DNA of 64,000 bases from Dermatemys mawii (GCA_007922305.1 ML677328.1:9100620-9164619), one strand, 5' to 3'; positions 13,543-25,440 are shown, counted from the stretch's first letter. Notes: generated by a model from the sequence alone, not told the origin. Program-made: numbers and translations.

Positions 13543-15189
13543 CTCAGTAGCCTCCAAGACTTGATCCATAAGAACTCAGCTCGACTCCAAACTTGTTACT
13601 GAGATCTCTACATAGACACACCATCAAACTACACTTGAGTCAATCAGGCTTAAGCATTGAAGGTGGGTACAGGGGATACCCCACATCCAAAGTTATACAG
13701 GAAATCTCTTTCTTTATATACACATTTACACATTACACAGCATTTACTATACATTGTTTCAGACGTTTTGAGACTGGTTTGGTTACTTTGTACAACAAAT
13801 CCTTGTACCTCATGCTCTGCCCACACACTGTCCACGTACCACGTACTCTTGACCTCATCTTTACCTTCCCAACTTATCTACTATAATCATTTCCCTTGGT
13901 GTTGCCCTTTCTCTTAGCTAGTACAGATATTCTGTTTCCAACATGCTGATCCATTTACCTCTCTATTGTTGTCTCCCAAGATGTGAGGCCTCATTCATAA
14001 TCTAATTACTCATTTCATGCCTGGTCTACAATATTATTCTAGAAGTACCTGAAAAACTTAACTAATTTCTAGTGCTGAATGGACAGCCCTGACCACCAGA
14101 ATCTTCTATGTATCCATTCAGCCATTGGCTTCTCTGCTTAGGATCTTGAAAAAAGGGGCCATTTAATGTCATAAGACAGTAACTGTAAATGTGGCAGCAC
14201 TGCATGGAAAGAGAGGCAATCTAGAAGTAGGACAGTTCAAAATCATTTAGGGCTCTATAGCTCAAAACCTAAAGCTCCTTCCAGAAGCCACGAGGCAATC
14301 ATTGTAGCTCATGATGTACTGGTGTCATGCTTTCGTTTAATATCCAGAATTGCCCTTTGTGCTTATTATTTTTTAAATATAGGCATAATACAACATGCCT
14401 TCCACTTCAGAAAGTTCACTTTGATGACCAATGCTATCTGATCTTAGGGACTATTTAAATCAGTGTTTCAGCACCACTACCCCGGACAACTGAATTTCTG
14501 AGGATACCTCATCTTTACTACCAGCAAATCAAGGATATCTATCTTTACCATTACCTTCTGTAGCGAAGACCAATGAAAAGAAGTGATTTTGCTTCTCTGT
14601 AACATTCTTATTCACCTTAATAGTTATCTTTCATTTCAAATATTCCAGCAGATCCAGTCATTTTATCACAGACTTCAGTCTTCTAATATGCTAAGGGTTT
14701 TTTTTTTATTCATTTTTTGGTTTTGGCTATTTGCTTTTCAATATCTCTCAAACTATGGCAGATGGAATTCAGGATGATTAAGTTCCTTACTATTGGCTTT
14801 AGGTGGGCTGATTTTGTACTCTGGTCTTCAATAATGCTAGGGATTTGGGGTGGGAGCATATCTTCAGGTTCTATTTTAATAAACTATATGACAGGACTAA
14901 TTATTTTAACTAATTATCTGATGGTTAATTTTTTTCCTAACTTGATGCCTCATTTTTTATAAAAATCACCCTTCCCAAATTTTAGTTTCACAGGAAAAGC
15001 TTTTGGTATGATCACTCCCAAGATGATGTGGAAGTCAATGAAGTCATGGGTTTTTAGGCTACAAACTTCAAGGGGCAGGACCATTTCTTCATGCATATAT
15101 GTACAGTGACTAAAACAATAGAACTTGATCCTAACTGGGACCCTGGGATGCATGATTTCCCTTAAAGCTGTGTTGACGCTTCCCCAACA
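13543..15189. other. Intronic sequence, nothing recognised
   Basis: No coding exon or bounded element is seen. Short frames such as 14583-14962 are low-complexity hydrophobic translations of AT-rich DNA. Confidence 0.5.
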
Positions 15190-15488
15190 TGCCATGTTCA
15201 TCTACATGTCTCCCGCTCGCTCCCAGCGCTTGCCACCTCAAAACAGCTCTGAGAGGGACTGAGGAGGAGAAGAAACACAGCTCACTCAGAGGAGACAGTG
15301 GAGAAGAGGCAGGGCAGGGGTGGGGATTTGGGGAAGGAGTCCAATAGGGGCAGAGATGGGGAAGAGTTGGGATGGGGACTTTGGGGAAGGAGCTGGAATG
15401 GGGGCGGGGCAGCAGTGGAGTCAGGGCGGTGCCGAGGGCACAGGCAGGTCGAGCACCCATGGGCACCAGCAGAAGTTGGCACCTATGG
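15190..15488. repeat. G-rich interspersed repeat ending GAGCACCCATGGGCACC
   Basis: The plus strand holds repeated GGGG(A/C)A(A/G)GGAG(C/T)-type units (about 15300-15415). It ends GAGCACCCATGGGCACCAGCAGAAGTTGGCACC. A related GGTGGGTGCTCC segment occurs inside the transposon at 399-1198, so this is a dispersed repeat. The G-runs could form G-quadruplexes. Confidence 0.6.
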
Positions 15489-15540
15489 ATTAGATACCAC
15501 AGTTAGTAGTTCTGTAATTTCTTCTTTGGATTTATATTCA
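15489..15540 (-). repeat. Short CR1 LINE fragment
   Basis: ATACCACAGTTAGTAGTTCTG resembles the CR1 segment at 47160-47200 (ATACCATGCATAATAGTTCTG) in the same orientation. Similarity ends near 15540. Confidence 0.45.
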
Positions 15541-15896
15541 CACGTTCTACTCCTGGCCGCTCTCTCCATTCTATAAGTCAACCTGAATCATTTATCCCTT
15601 ATTTCAGTTTGCTACTGTCAGCCTTGTTTTAATCTAGCATGTTGCTGAATATGGTAGGCTAGATGTGGTATTCATCTTTTCTCACGAGCAGAAGTTCTGT
15701 AGCAATACATAGCTCCTTACTTAAATTGCACCAGTACCTAGTAAGCTCACTGAAAAGCTTCTGTCATGTTACACTGGCTCATTAACATTTAAAGCTTCCA
15801 AAAGTAAATGTCTTGTCCTTCAGTTTAAAATCTTATGCACTATTTACTATGTATTAGTAAAATCACTATTTCTAATTCGGTATTAGATATTGTGGT

Positions 15897-16165
15897 AAAC
15901 CCGGAACAGACTGCTGCCAGAGGGGTTGGTGGTAAGGGAGATAACTGTAGGTTAATTGGGTTCAGCTGAGTAAGGCTGCCAGTGGCCCAAGCAGGATCAG
16001 CTGAGCCCAATTAAAAGGCTGCCACAGTCCTTTTTAAACCCACCCCAGCTAGGAGAGGGAAAGCCTGCCCTTGGGCTTGCTAGGCAGCCTGCCTAGAGAA
16101 CCCTTGGCTCACCAGAGAAAAAGGGACTTACGCCAGTGAGCCAGAGAAGGCACTTTGCCACAATA
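15897..16165. repeat. Possible LTR-like or other interspersed repeat, unclassified
   Basis: A composition island (GGAACAGACTGCTGCCAGAGG ... CAATTAAAAGGCTGCC ... TTTTTAAACCCACCCCAGC) differs from the AT-rich flanks and resembles promoter-bearing repeat sequence. No target duplication was found. Confidence 0.3.
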
Positions 16166-17059
16166 TGTGGAGGGGAGGTATTAAAATGGTGTGATATTGA
16201 CATCTTGTGGCATAAGTAAGTCACTACACAAATCAACGTTGCAAAAATAAATGCTTATTCAAAACTCAGATTAGAAATATAAGTTTTATAATAACCTGAG
16301 AGGTCAAGTTAAAACCTCTGATGTAGTACACAAAATAATTTAAATATTTGCATAAAATGGACTGTTTTGAAATAGCCTTATTGTCTTTTCCTTTACAGAG
16401 GAAAAAAAATCTATTTTCTTTTACTAGCCCACATTTTAATTAATTCTACCTGGGGGAGAAGTGGGGACTGGAAAGTAAGGCAGGAGGAGTGAAGGGTGCA
16501 CATGCCTACAATGTTCAAGAGACCCAGATGTCCAAATTTGTAGCCAGAGTCCTTTAGAAAAGACCTGATATGTGTGCAAGAATAAATTTAATTGTCTTGT
16601 TGTCTAGAAAGAACAACAATTTCCAAGAGTTAACTTTGTAAACCTTCGTCCATGTAGCTACTTTTACCTTTCCTTCATATTCTCTGAAAACCTAGCATCT
16701 CATCTGTTCTTGTGGCTCTTTGCCACCCAGAAGAGTAAAAAAAAATTGTCACTTACTGACGACAACAACAAAAAGGGCCTTGAAGGGTTTCCTTTCTATT
16801 GTGTGGAAAGGGTCTCCTACTAGCTGTAAAGCTTCCTCAACTTCTGTGTGATGCCAAGAAATTTCTATCTGTAGCTATCATTTGACTCCACAAAGGAGAA
16901 TGGAAAAGCAATGGTGCCATCATGCGGGAAGCACAGGCACTCTCACAAGGACTTAAAATTAGAGATATTTCATTTCAAATCTACTTCTCCTTATTGGAAT
17001 TTTCTCACTGTTTGTTAATGTTTCCTGAAACAAATCCAAAGTGTTACTATATGAAATTG

Positions 17060-17180
17060 TGATGTTGTTTATTACTTCACATAGTGAGGAGAGGCCTATG
17101 ACTGTTCATTAATATTTGTAAAATACTTTGGGATTCCTCAGTAGAAGGGAAGAGGATTTTTAATAATTTTAATACTACTC
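17060..17180 (+). repeat. MIR-type SINE 3' part
   Basis: TTTATTACTTCACATAGTGAGG and ATTAATATTTGTAAAATACTTTGGGATTCCTCAGTAGAAGG follow the order of the MIR 3' region (attattac...tgaggattaa...tttgtaaagcgctttgagatcctcag). Heavily diverged. Confidence 0.55.
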
Positions 17181-17404
17181 GGTTTAACAATATCCATTTC
17201 TGGAACTTTTTGCCCCTGTTCTTTACTTGGAAAATATGAATTATCAAGATTAATTCTCTGACATTCTTTGTTAATCACTTGTGTCAGGTATTCTGAAGAG
17301 CTCTTCCTTGGACTTTTAAGGCTCAGATGTGTATTACTGTGAACTTGCAAGTTTCTTGGATCTTCCACCCGTTTTCTTTCTTCAAGTCTTTTCTCACTTT
17401 TTAT
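17138..17404 (-). pseudogene. Unidentified coding-like frame of about 90 codons, possible retrocopy fragment
   Basis: On the minus strand a frame is open from about 17404 to a TGA at 17138, with a protein-like, lysine- and serine-rich composition (for example KSEKRLEERKRVEDPRN, LKSPRKSSSEYLTQVI). There is no good start codon. The upstream side has stops and no convincing pyrimidine-rich acceptor, so a functional exon is unlikely. The last dozen codons run into a MIR-like repeat. I do not recognise the protein. A frame of this length is also expected by chance several times in 64 kb, so only the composition argues for it. It could be a decayed retrocopy fragment or chance. Confidence 0.2.
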
Positions 17405-17772
17405 ATTCAGGCTTGTTAGCTGCCTCAGACTGTCCTTTTATATATGATATTATAGCATTAAACATTATATGTTTGTGTTAACATATAATGGCTGCTTAGC
17501 ATTATGTACGGGGGGATTTTCATTTTGTGGTATTCTGCCTTCACTCTGCATAAAACCACTCTACAACTGATCTGAATGCACTGGATATATAATTGTAGTA
17601 AATGAACGGAGAATGATCACTAATGAATTTGGAGATCATCTTGCTAGAGTAAATACCAAAAGATTTGAATTCCCTATTTCCTATTCAAATCAAAAAATGC
17701 AACAACAAAATCCCACTTATTGTTTAGGGAGATGACACAAAGATGTTGCCACCCACATAGTGACATGGCTAA

Positions 17773-18433
17773 TGTGACGGAGTCAGACCAGAAGGGTATA
17801 GGAGAGTGCTGGAAGGCAGGTATATCAGCCTTAGGATGTGCAGGTCCTTGTTCCCTGGATAGCCAAACAAAGGCTACTCCAGACCAATCAAGACACCTGG
17901 GGCCAATTAAGAACCTTCTAGAAAGGAGTAGAAACAGCTAGCCTAATTGGGACACCTGAAGCCAATCAGGGACTGGCTGAATCCAGATAAAAACCTCCCA
18001 GTTAGTCAGGTGGGCTGTGGGTGTCAGGAGCTGTGGAAGGAAGTTATGCTGTTGGTGAGACTGAGTGTTGGACAACATATCATACTGAAGGAAGGAGGCC
18101 CTGAGGTAAGGGTGAAGTGGAGTTTGAAGAAGCAGGGACTGCTGTGGGGAAGTAGCCCAGGGAATTGTATTGTGTTTTGTGCCTAAAAGGTCAGCCATCT
18201 TAGCTGATACTATTAGGGTCCCTGGGCTGGAGTCCGGACTAGAGGGCGGGCCCGGGCTCCCCCCTTTTTCCATCTTCCATACTGGCCTGTGATGAAGGTA
18301 ACTCACTAGGTGGTGACTCTTGCCAATTATACTGAGAAAGGGAGGTCACTATGGGGCCTAGATGAGTTTCTGAGGCCCCTAAATCTGCCAGGAAGCGCAG
18401 GACCCACAAGGACAGACTTGGAGCTTTGTCACA
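17773..18433 (+). mobile_element. Solo LTR-like element, 661 bp, TGTGAC...GTCACA
   Basis: It starts TGTGACGGAG (17773) and ends CTTTGTCACA (18433), the TG...CA ends of an LTR, and is flanked by CTAA on both sides (17769-17772, 18434-18437), a 4-bp target duplication. The interior has a promoter-like AT/GC mosaic and the phrase GGGCGGGCCCGGGCTCCCCCC near 18245. No gag or pol coding lies next to it, so it is most simply a solo LTR of an endogenous retrovirus or LTR retrotransposon. Strand is inferred. Confidence 0.65.
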
Positions 18434-18519
18434 CTAAGAACGAGACGCAAGTGAAACCTCATGTTCAGACATCAGCAACCTAGCCAACTACGTAACTGAA
18501 AAGATGTTTAATGACTTGG

Positions 18520-18640
18520 TCCTGATCCTGCAACTCATTATGCACACACTTAATTTTACTCACATGCATACTTCCACTTCAATGAGAAGAAAGTTAAGCA
18601 TGTCCTTAAGTATTTGAAAGACTGGCTCCATAGTTCATAA
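18520..18640. repeat. Old interspersed repeat (GCACACACTTAATTTTACTC / AAGTTAAGCATGTCC palindrome)
   Basis: TGCACACACTTAATTTTACTC and GAAAGTTAAGCATGTCCTTAAG are imperfect inverted copies around TTCAATGAGA. A similar arrangement is seen at about 35910-36050. Confidence 0.45.
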
Positions 18641-21016
18641 GTTCTTTGGTTTGCCTGTAAAGCACTAGGCACACTTATGGTGATGTATAAAAACATTTTC
18701 AATTCAAGAATGTCTTGTTTTTGAAAAATCTGATTTATTTATTGCTTTTTGAACGCAAACTACCCTGGATAAATGACAGACATGTTGTACATTTTTTCTT
18801 TAATTACACAGAAAGCACTTCAGCTATCTAGCCATTCAGCACTCTACTATATTTCTCTGAATGTAGTATTTCACTGGTGTGCATTAGTAGTCTTTTACCG
18901 TAGATATAGGTTTTGCATATCTATATCAGATCATTTGTACAAACTGACAACATCCGAGAAAGGATAATAGGGAGACATGCAGAAAATGTTTTGCTTTTTG
19001 TTGTTGTTGTTGATTTGGCTAATGCTCTTTCAGATGCTATAAAATAAATTAAATAATAATGAATCAAAACAGTTGGTGACTGCGACAGAGGAGAAAAATG
19101 ATGCACACATACACGCTGAAAAGTTCTTGATGTTCTTGTAGGTTAAGTTTAGCTAATGAATGTTGCATAGGCTATACAAAGCATGTGTAGAGGCAAGCAT
19201 TCATGTGAGACTCAGATAACCCAACCGTTCTATTTTCTCTGTCAAGCACTCAAGAGGACTCCAGCCACACACATACAAAACAGAAAATCTTAAGCTGTGC
19301 AGAGGTCAGCAGCAAATAAGGTTACCTTCAATGCTGACACAGAACACAACTGTTCCCTCATTTTGAAATGGCAAATTCAGTTTGCTAGCCAGATGGGACA
19401 GACTGTGACACTGTACCAGTCTTGGGGTGCCCCAGGTGAAGTGCCTAAAGTCGGCATTGCCTTCTGCCTCAGCAATGTCCTTAGGAGGAGGCCTGCTGAG
19501 ACAGACAATCCTCTGTTGTTCCAGAAGTTAATTATCAAACAGGACTCAGGGTCAGCTCTGGGAGACGCTCCCAGCTGGAGGTTAATTTAGTGCAGCTCAG
19601 AAGGAAGAGAATGAAGGGGGTTGGGTTAATCAGAAGCCAGAAAGCTGTGAGGAATCACAAAAGTTGCCCTCGATGATTTGTTCTATGTGTTGCATTTTTG
19701 ATATTACAGTTTTTAAATTATGTGGAAGGAAAGTGACGCATTTGTACATGTTGGTGTCAATCTGGATTAATCCACAGCCCTGCAAAGAAAAAAAACCTCC
19801 CTTCAAAGGGTGATTGTGTTCAATCCAGATAGACTGGTAATCCTTTTAGACATCTCAATGGGGGCCCTAACTCTACCTGCATTGTAGTGGTCATTGTAAG
19901 GATACTTTTCCTCTTTTATGTTCATGCTTATTGAGGGATATGTGCAGAAGTGGTGAGTAGGATGGAGATTCTTGGAGCTGTTTTCTCACATATTCTTCAC
20001 GGCAAGTTGTATGTCAGATATTTGTATAGGCTGAATTCTTATTTAACCCTTCACAATCTCACAACAGCAACCCATCTGAGCACAAGACTTGTTTATTTCC
20101 TCTGCCAACCAGAACTTGTCCATTGCTTGCAGCTTGTTCAGCATGCAGCATCATGTTCTGCACTTCCCCTTATTGTCTCGAGTAAGCATGAGAGTACATT
20201 ACACTCACCTTACCCACACTACCTACAAGAAGGCAGACATCTTTAAAAGTCAACAGGATCCTTATACCACCCCTTCACCTCCAAGCAGCCCTCAAAAAGT
20301 AATCTATAATGGTCGTAGACAGCACACTTGTTTTCAACTTCCCCAATCCTGAAGTGTGGAGGAGGAGTTCTCAAAAACAGATTCTCTATCCTGAGTTTAG
20401 AGCATTCCCCACCCCGCCACACACACGCTGGTTTGTGTAAGGAAGGGAAACATTCAGCCCTTTGAAATTAGCCTTGCCTTGTTATATGTGATTTACTTTC
20501 CATATGACTATGACCCAATTCGCCACTGAATTACATTAGGTGCATGTCAGTGTGACTCCTTGAGGTAAGAGTCACACCAGCAGGAAACTGCTGAAGAATC
20601 AGGCCCTATAAACTTACAGTTACAAATACTACACTACATTTTCCCCTTTCCAGTATTTGAATTTCTTTCCTTTTTTAATACTAAGCATACGGTAATCATA
20701 AGTTTTCCAGAAGTTCCCACCTGAAATCCCCAGGCATACGAACATTGTATAATGACTGCAAAAAAACCCCACAGCAAAGTTGCACAGACTTCTCAAATAC
20801 TTGGTGTTGACGATAACATCTGAGGTTGTGTTCTGAAAAATATTTGGTAGTTTTAAGTGTTGTATTGTACTGTATATCCCAGCATTGGATCAGGCTTTCT
20901 ATTCGTATAAAGTTGTTGTGTTCTGTTACACTTGCAATAGTCTAGAAGCCAAAACATACCATCAGTACAGAAACGAAAGCCATTGCAAAAACCTGTATCT
21001 GTAAGCGTGCACTCAC
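18641..21016. other. Intron beside the CCSER1 exon, nothing else recognised
   Basis: No further minus-strand exon with acceptor, open frame and donor could be supported in this part of the intron. Confidence 0.5.
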
Positions 21017-21204
21017 CAGGCTGTTCATTTTTGAAGATGATGAGCCTGCTCTCTGCTTCTGCAAGCTATGAAGATCTTCTGTGTTTCCATCCTTTGGCTT
21101 TAAGATCATCCTGCTGCTTCCAGCATTGCCTTCTGAAGAGGATCTCAGGCGCTTCTCTATGAGTCTGCCTTCTCGGTAAGGACTGAAGCTACTAGCAAGA
21201 TTAA
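21017..21204 (-). CDS. CCSER1: CCSER1 second coding exon in the window (188 bases)
   Basis: On the minus strand an acceptor (TTCTCTATTATAG, ending at 21205) opens this exon and a donor (CCTG|GTGAGTGC) closes it after 21017. The phase-1 G left by the upstream exon plus this exon's 187-base remainder gives 63 whole codons with no stop. They begin VNLASSFSPYREGRLIEKRL and end GSSSSKMNSL. The product is serine-rich and basic, like the preceding exon, and matches what I recall of CCSER1 after its large first coding exon. It leaves the frame in phase 0. The exon is too short to show as a long ORF; it is found only from splice signals and frame continuity. The next CCSER1 exon, which should begin a more acidic segment, was not seen between 1 and 21016 and probably lies beyond the left edge. 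Confidence 0.9.
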
Positions 21205-22524
21205 CTATAATAGAGAAGAAATCAGCATTTACACCAGCTATTCACAAAAAATATTTTGTTCAGAAAAAAGTCAAATTGCTTCAAACACTTACGCTGAGTG
21301 GCAGCTATTCAACTATTAACTACAGAGCTGTGCTGTTTGTCTGTACTAGTAAGTATGCAAAATTGTCAGGCCAAGACTAGGACACCAACCTACAAGGCTT
21401 TAATTCAGCCAGTGGACCAGTCCACAATTTCCCAAGGTGCAGAAGTCCCTCCACTCCTTCTCTGTTTAACTCTTAGCATGTTAGGGCACTACTCTGCTCA
21501 AATGTTGCAACCCCACTCTGCAGGAACTACTCCCAGTTAATCCACTGATGCAGAGAACCTAACTGGCTTCCAACGGTTCTTCAGGGCAGGTTTAGGTGTC
21601 AGCTGCCAACAGCAGGCTTCTAAGGATTCCAGGCAAACGAGACTTGTAGTGTCATGCCTTACACACTTGCCTGCATGGTGGGAAGGCAGACATTTCAGGA
21701 CTGGAGCTTCATTGACTATCACTGTATGAGGCCCAGACATACTGAGCTGGGCCTCCATCCTACTTTCCCACTTCTGCTCCACAGCTGCTCAAACTAAAGC
21801 CAGATAACCTGGCAGCCACCTTCACCTGTTCTGCAGCTGGGAGGCTGAGTCTCAAGTCCCAGCCCCAGATATATGTCTATGTTGGGTAAGAGGGGAAGGA
21901 TTAGATTTTCAGGCCTGTGAAAGCAGAGGAGGTATTTTAAAAGACGGGAGAAGCACAATAGCACAGCAAACCTTGTGATTCTATAAAACCCTTCCTCCCT
22001 TTCTTATTGCGCAATGGGCTGATGTTAGGCTACGATTTTTTAAAAATATCTTTATTAAATGTGTAAGTATATACACTTGCCATATTGGATCATGCAATCA
22101 ATTTCTAGTCGTGTTATACCCCATCTTTAAACTCACCTGCTCATAGAGTATGTGGCTTGAAGCTCAAATGCTGCTGGCACTGGTGCCAGTACTACACTGG
22201 GGACTCAGTTACTCTGTGCTGCTCAAACTATCTGTGCAACTCAAGTATTGTCTGGCAGAGTGTCCTCTCTCCTCGAGCTAAGCTACCTTGAGAGGAGTTG
22301 GCCTGAGCTAACACTACAGTGAAGACAAGCCCAATGAGACCCAGAGTAGGAGTAATACCTACAAGTTTTTAAATCATCTGTGTAAATTGACTAGACTACC
22401 AAACAGAAGATCTGCCCTAGTCTGTTGCCTAAATTAGCCTGACAATGCCATTCATCTGATCGCTAATATCATACAGTGCCTGAGGTTCCAAAGTGCTGGA
22501 ATATATTCAGAAATTCCTATACAC

Positions 22525-22698
22525 CAGAGGTAGCCAAAAGGAAGACCACGGGCCAAATCTGGGCAGTCAGATGCCTTTGAATGGACCCCAAAATCTTTTT
22601 AATTTACTTATAATTATTGTTATTTTTTATATTTTCTCTGGAGTCTGGAACTTGACCAAGAAATTTGGACCTTGACAAAAAATAATTGACTAACCCTG
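22525..22698. mobile_element. hAT MITE, 174 bp, with perfect 8-bp target duplication
   Basis: It begins CAGAGGTAGCCAAA and ends TTGACTAACCCTG, inverted CAG...CTG termini of hAT type. The 8-mer CTATACAC lies directly on both sides (22517-22524 and 22699-22706). It sits in the CCSER1 intron and has no coding capacity. Confidence 0.88.
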
Positions 22699-23034
22699 CT
22701 ATACACAAACCAATTTGCATCTAGAGTTAAGTGCCCAAGCTAATAGGTATTTGTGCACTCCTGGAGGTTGCATGCATTCTTTTGAAAAACAATACATACA
22801 ACAAATGCAGTTTTGCCAAGTCTCTCAAATTTACTGTGAATAATGTAACTTTGGCTCATGCTGCAAGCAACCTCATGATGATGCAGCCTTCATGTTACTT
22901 TGGGAAAGCAAAATATGGGCACACTATATCTCCATGCATGTCCTGAAGTCTAGAGGATGGTGCATTTAACTGCAGGACTGGAGACTATACATTTTAAACC
23001 CAGCTTTTCCACTGATTGCTGTTAAATTTCTGGT

Positions 23035-23190
23035 ACTTCACAATCCTGATTATGAGGCAGTCTCATACTCCAGTCTTGGAGGGTAATTATTATTTACCCA
23101 TTTCACCAATAAGGTAACTGAGAACTTACACAAGGTCACTTTAGGCAGAGATGGTAATAGAATTCAGGTCTTAATATAACAAAAGCAAGT
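23035..23190 (-). repeat. MIR-like SINE fragment, reverse orientation
   Basis: TTATTATTTACCCATTTCACCAATAAGGTAACTGAG followed by AAGGTCACTTTAGGCAGAGATGG matches the reverse complement of the MIR core in word order. Confidence 0.55.
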
Positions 23191-23267
23191 CTTGGCCATT
23201 TTATTTCACAATCTTTCAAAAGGAATATGCAAAATTAGGCACTTCGGTAACTCTCACTAACACAATG

Positions 23268-23553
23268 CAGTTAGACTACACTTATAGTGCATCACACTGG
23301 AACAACACACCTGCACTTGGCCCGGGTCAGCTGATTCCGGGTAGCACGGTTCAGACTGTGGAGCTAAAAATTGCAGTGCAGACATTTGGGGTCAGGCTGG
23401 GTTCTTAAATCTGGTGAGAGTGGTAGGTCTCAGAGTCTGAACATCTACATTGCAATGTTTAGCCTTGTAGGCCTCAATCTGTGAGCCTCAATCAATTGAA
23501 CCAGGCTCTGAGACTCAGTGCCCCAGGTTTTTACTGCAATGTAAACATATCCC
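23268..23553. mobile_element. Degraded inverted-repeat MITE, relative of 11171-11358
   Basis: Left TAGACTACACTTATAGTGC and right TTACTGCAATGTAAACATA are decayed versions of the CTACACTGCAAT termini. Internal copies GCAGTGCAGACAT (about 23371) and CATCTACATTGCAATG (about 23441) show the nested palindromic layout also seen at 61740-61985. Confidence 0.6.
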
Positions 23554-24093
23554 TAGAGTTTTTGACTCTCCTATACTTCATCCTAAAATATGTGATTTTT
23601 CAGCTCAAGTACCGCAAGTACTTTTACAGCCAGTGATCTGGGGTTCCATGACTCCAGATGACCCAAACTGGGGAAATGTTGTATTTGGCTATGCCATTTG
23701 CAACCACTAGACCACCGCTTGCTCCTGCAGCCAGGAACAGAAACCATGACTCCTGATGCCTAGTGTTCTATGGCTGTCTCCAGTAACACCAACCACAAGT
23801 CCACCACCATCCCCCCACACGTCTCCCAAAATCAAGAAATTTATTGGCCAAAATTACTTTACTCATAAATTTGCAAGAGTTGGCAACTCTACCATCATCA
23901 CACACATTGAGAGTGGGCTGAGAAAGCTAAAAATCAGAAGACAGATAAACATTGATTTAACCTTTTGAAAACAAATGTACAAGTTTGGCTCTTTTTCACT
24001 TTTTGGATTAACACCACCACAAATGTGTAAAGCTGTTTTACAACTGTGAACCCTTTTTTGGGGGGAATCAAGGCAAAAATCCACATGACATAC

Positions 24094-25440
24094 CTTTAGA
24101 GTGATTTATTTCATGTCCCGGTTGTGTTTTAAAGGATCGGGATTCAGAGGAGAAGGGAATAATCTTCGAATCTGTTACAGGAATTGTTTCTCTAATGCAC
24201 TCAGATAACGTTATTTCATGTTGGTCCCTACATAATCCACTTGCCTTTGGAGAGAATTCCACTGTTTTTTCTCCATGATGTAATACAAAAGTTTCTAACT
24301 GCGCATCTGCTGAGTTAATTTCTCCTATGTGCCCAGCTTCTTTAACAGGAAGTTCAGTGGCTTGTAATAATACTTGTGTTTGATTAGCAGCAATATTTTT
24401 AGATAAGGTATTTGATTCAGTTCTACAAAAGCTTGTATGATTCACAGGAGATATAACAGCAGATAGGGAAGTATTTTCTACATGATCTATTTTCCTCACA
24501 CATGCAACAACAGGACTGAGGAAAATCTGAGAGGTAGAACTATTATTGTCCAAGTTCTCAGTGTGTGGTGCCATGTTTCCACTATTGGGCACCACGTCAA
24601 CTTCTGAGAAAGAATCTTCAGTGAAGGCTAAAAATTCTGAAGGGGTCTGGACCGTGGTGAGGTCTGCAGAAAGTTGTGGTGATTGCAACGAACTTCCCGC
24701 ACATTCTGTTATCTCAGCAGAACGTGATGTCACGGGGTCGCTTTCAACATATGGTTTAATCTCCAGCAAGCATCCAGACTGTTGTACACAGGAAACTGAC
24801 TGGCTCTCGGGAACTGGCTTTGAAAACCTGTAGTGTGATGAGAAAGACTTCGGGAGAAGTTTCCGTGAGGATTCCTTAATAGATCGTCTACTTTGCTCCT
24901 CTACAAAGCCAGAGTCATCACCTTCATTTTTTCCGGAACGTATGCAATTTATAAAGACATTCTTATTAGCTGATGGCTCTTTCCCCTTTTCAAAGTCCTC
25001 CGTCAAAGATCTTGTTATCTTCTTGCTTCGTGAACTGCCAAAACCAACCAAATGCCTCCCTCTGCTTTTAATATGTTCTTCCAAGCCTGGCTTTTGGAAA
25101 TTGTTGAGAGTTGACTGAGCACCATTTGAAATACTTACACTCTGGCTTGCTGATTCAGACTTCTGTTCACTCCCCTTCTTGTTGTGGAAGCTGATGGAAG
25201 GAGTGCGGAATATGCTCCTTCGCTTGCCTGTACTACCTGAGCTTGAGTTGGTGCTGGAGGGAGAGGAGCTATGGACACCCACAGTATTAATGGAGGAGGG
25301 TGAGGAAGGAAGGGAGTCATGTCTTCGACTAATACTTCTCCTGAAAATTGGCAGTCGAGACACAAGAGTCGAACGTCTTGATCCTGGTTCCCCCATTAGG
25401 ACCTGAAGTGTTTGGGATTCTAGACAGCCAAGACACCAAT
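24094..25440 (-). CDS. CCSER1: CCSER1 first coding exon (coiled-coil serine-rich protein 1, N-terminal part)
   Basis: A 1303-base coding stretch runs from ATG at 25394-25396 to a splice donor after 24094 (AAG|GTATGT on the minus strand). Upstream, a pyrimidine tract ends in CACCCCAG at 25441, so the exon includes 44 bases of 5' UTR (25397-25440). The start lies in a basic N-terminus (MGEPGSRRSTLVSRLPIFRR) that I recognise as CCSER1/FAM190A. A serine-rich tract follows (about residues 28-56), then KRRSIFRTPSISFH (about 58-71), then further Ser/Thr-Pro and Arg-rich patches such as KKITRSLTEDFEKGKE and SSRKLLPKSFSSHY. No membrane segment or enzyme domain is visible; it looks largely disordered and rich in phosphorylation-type motifs. 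CCSER1 is poorly characterised: loss of the human gene has been linked to cell-division defects, and the human locus is very long and lies in a common fragile site. Reading past the donor gives eight intronic codons, then a stop. The exon ends in phase 1 and splices in frame to 21017-21204. Confidence 0.95.

Larger units (their letters stand above)
21205..24093 (-). other. CCSER1: CCSER1 intron between the two visible coding exons
   Basis: A 2889-base GT-AG intron with a consensus donor (GTATGT, 24093-24088) and a TTATAG acceptor (21210-21205). It holds a hAT MITE with perfect 8-bp target duplications (22525-22698), an inverted-repeat MITE (about 23268-23553) and a MIR-like SINE piece (about 23035-23190). 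No coding signal is seen in the rest. Confidence 0.85.

Noticed and set aside
24546..25406. Plus-strand frames opposite the CCSER1 exon
   Set aside because: They are antisense shadows of the coding exon; no independent signal.
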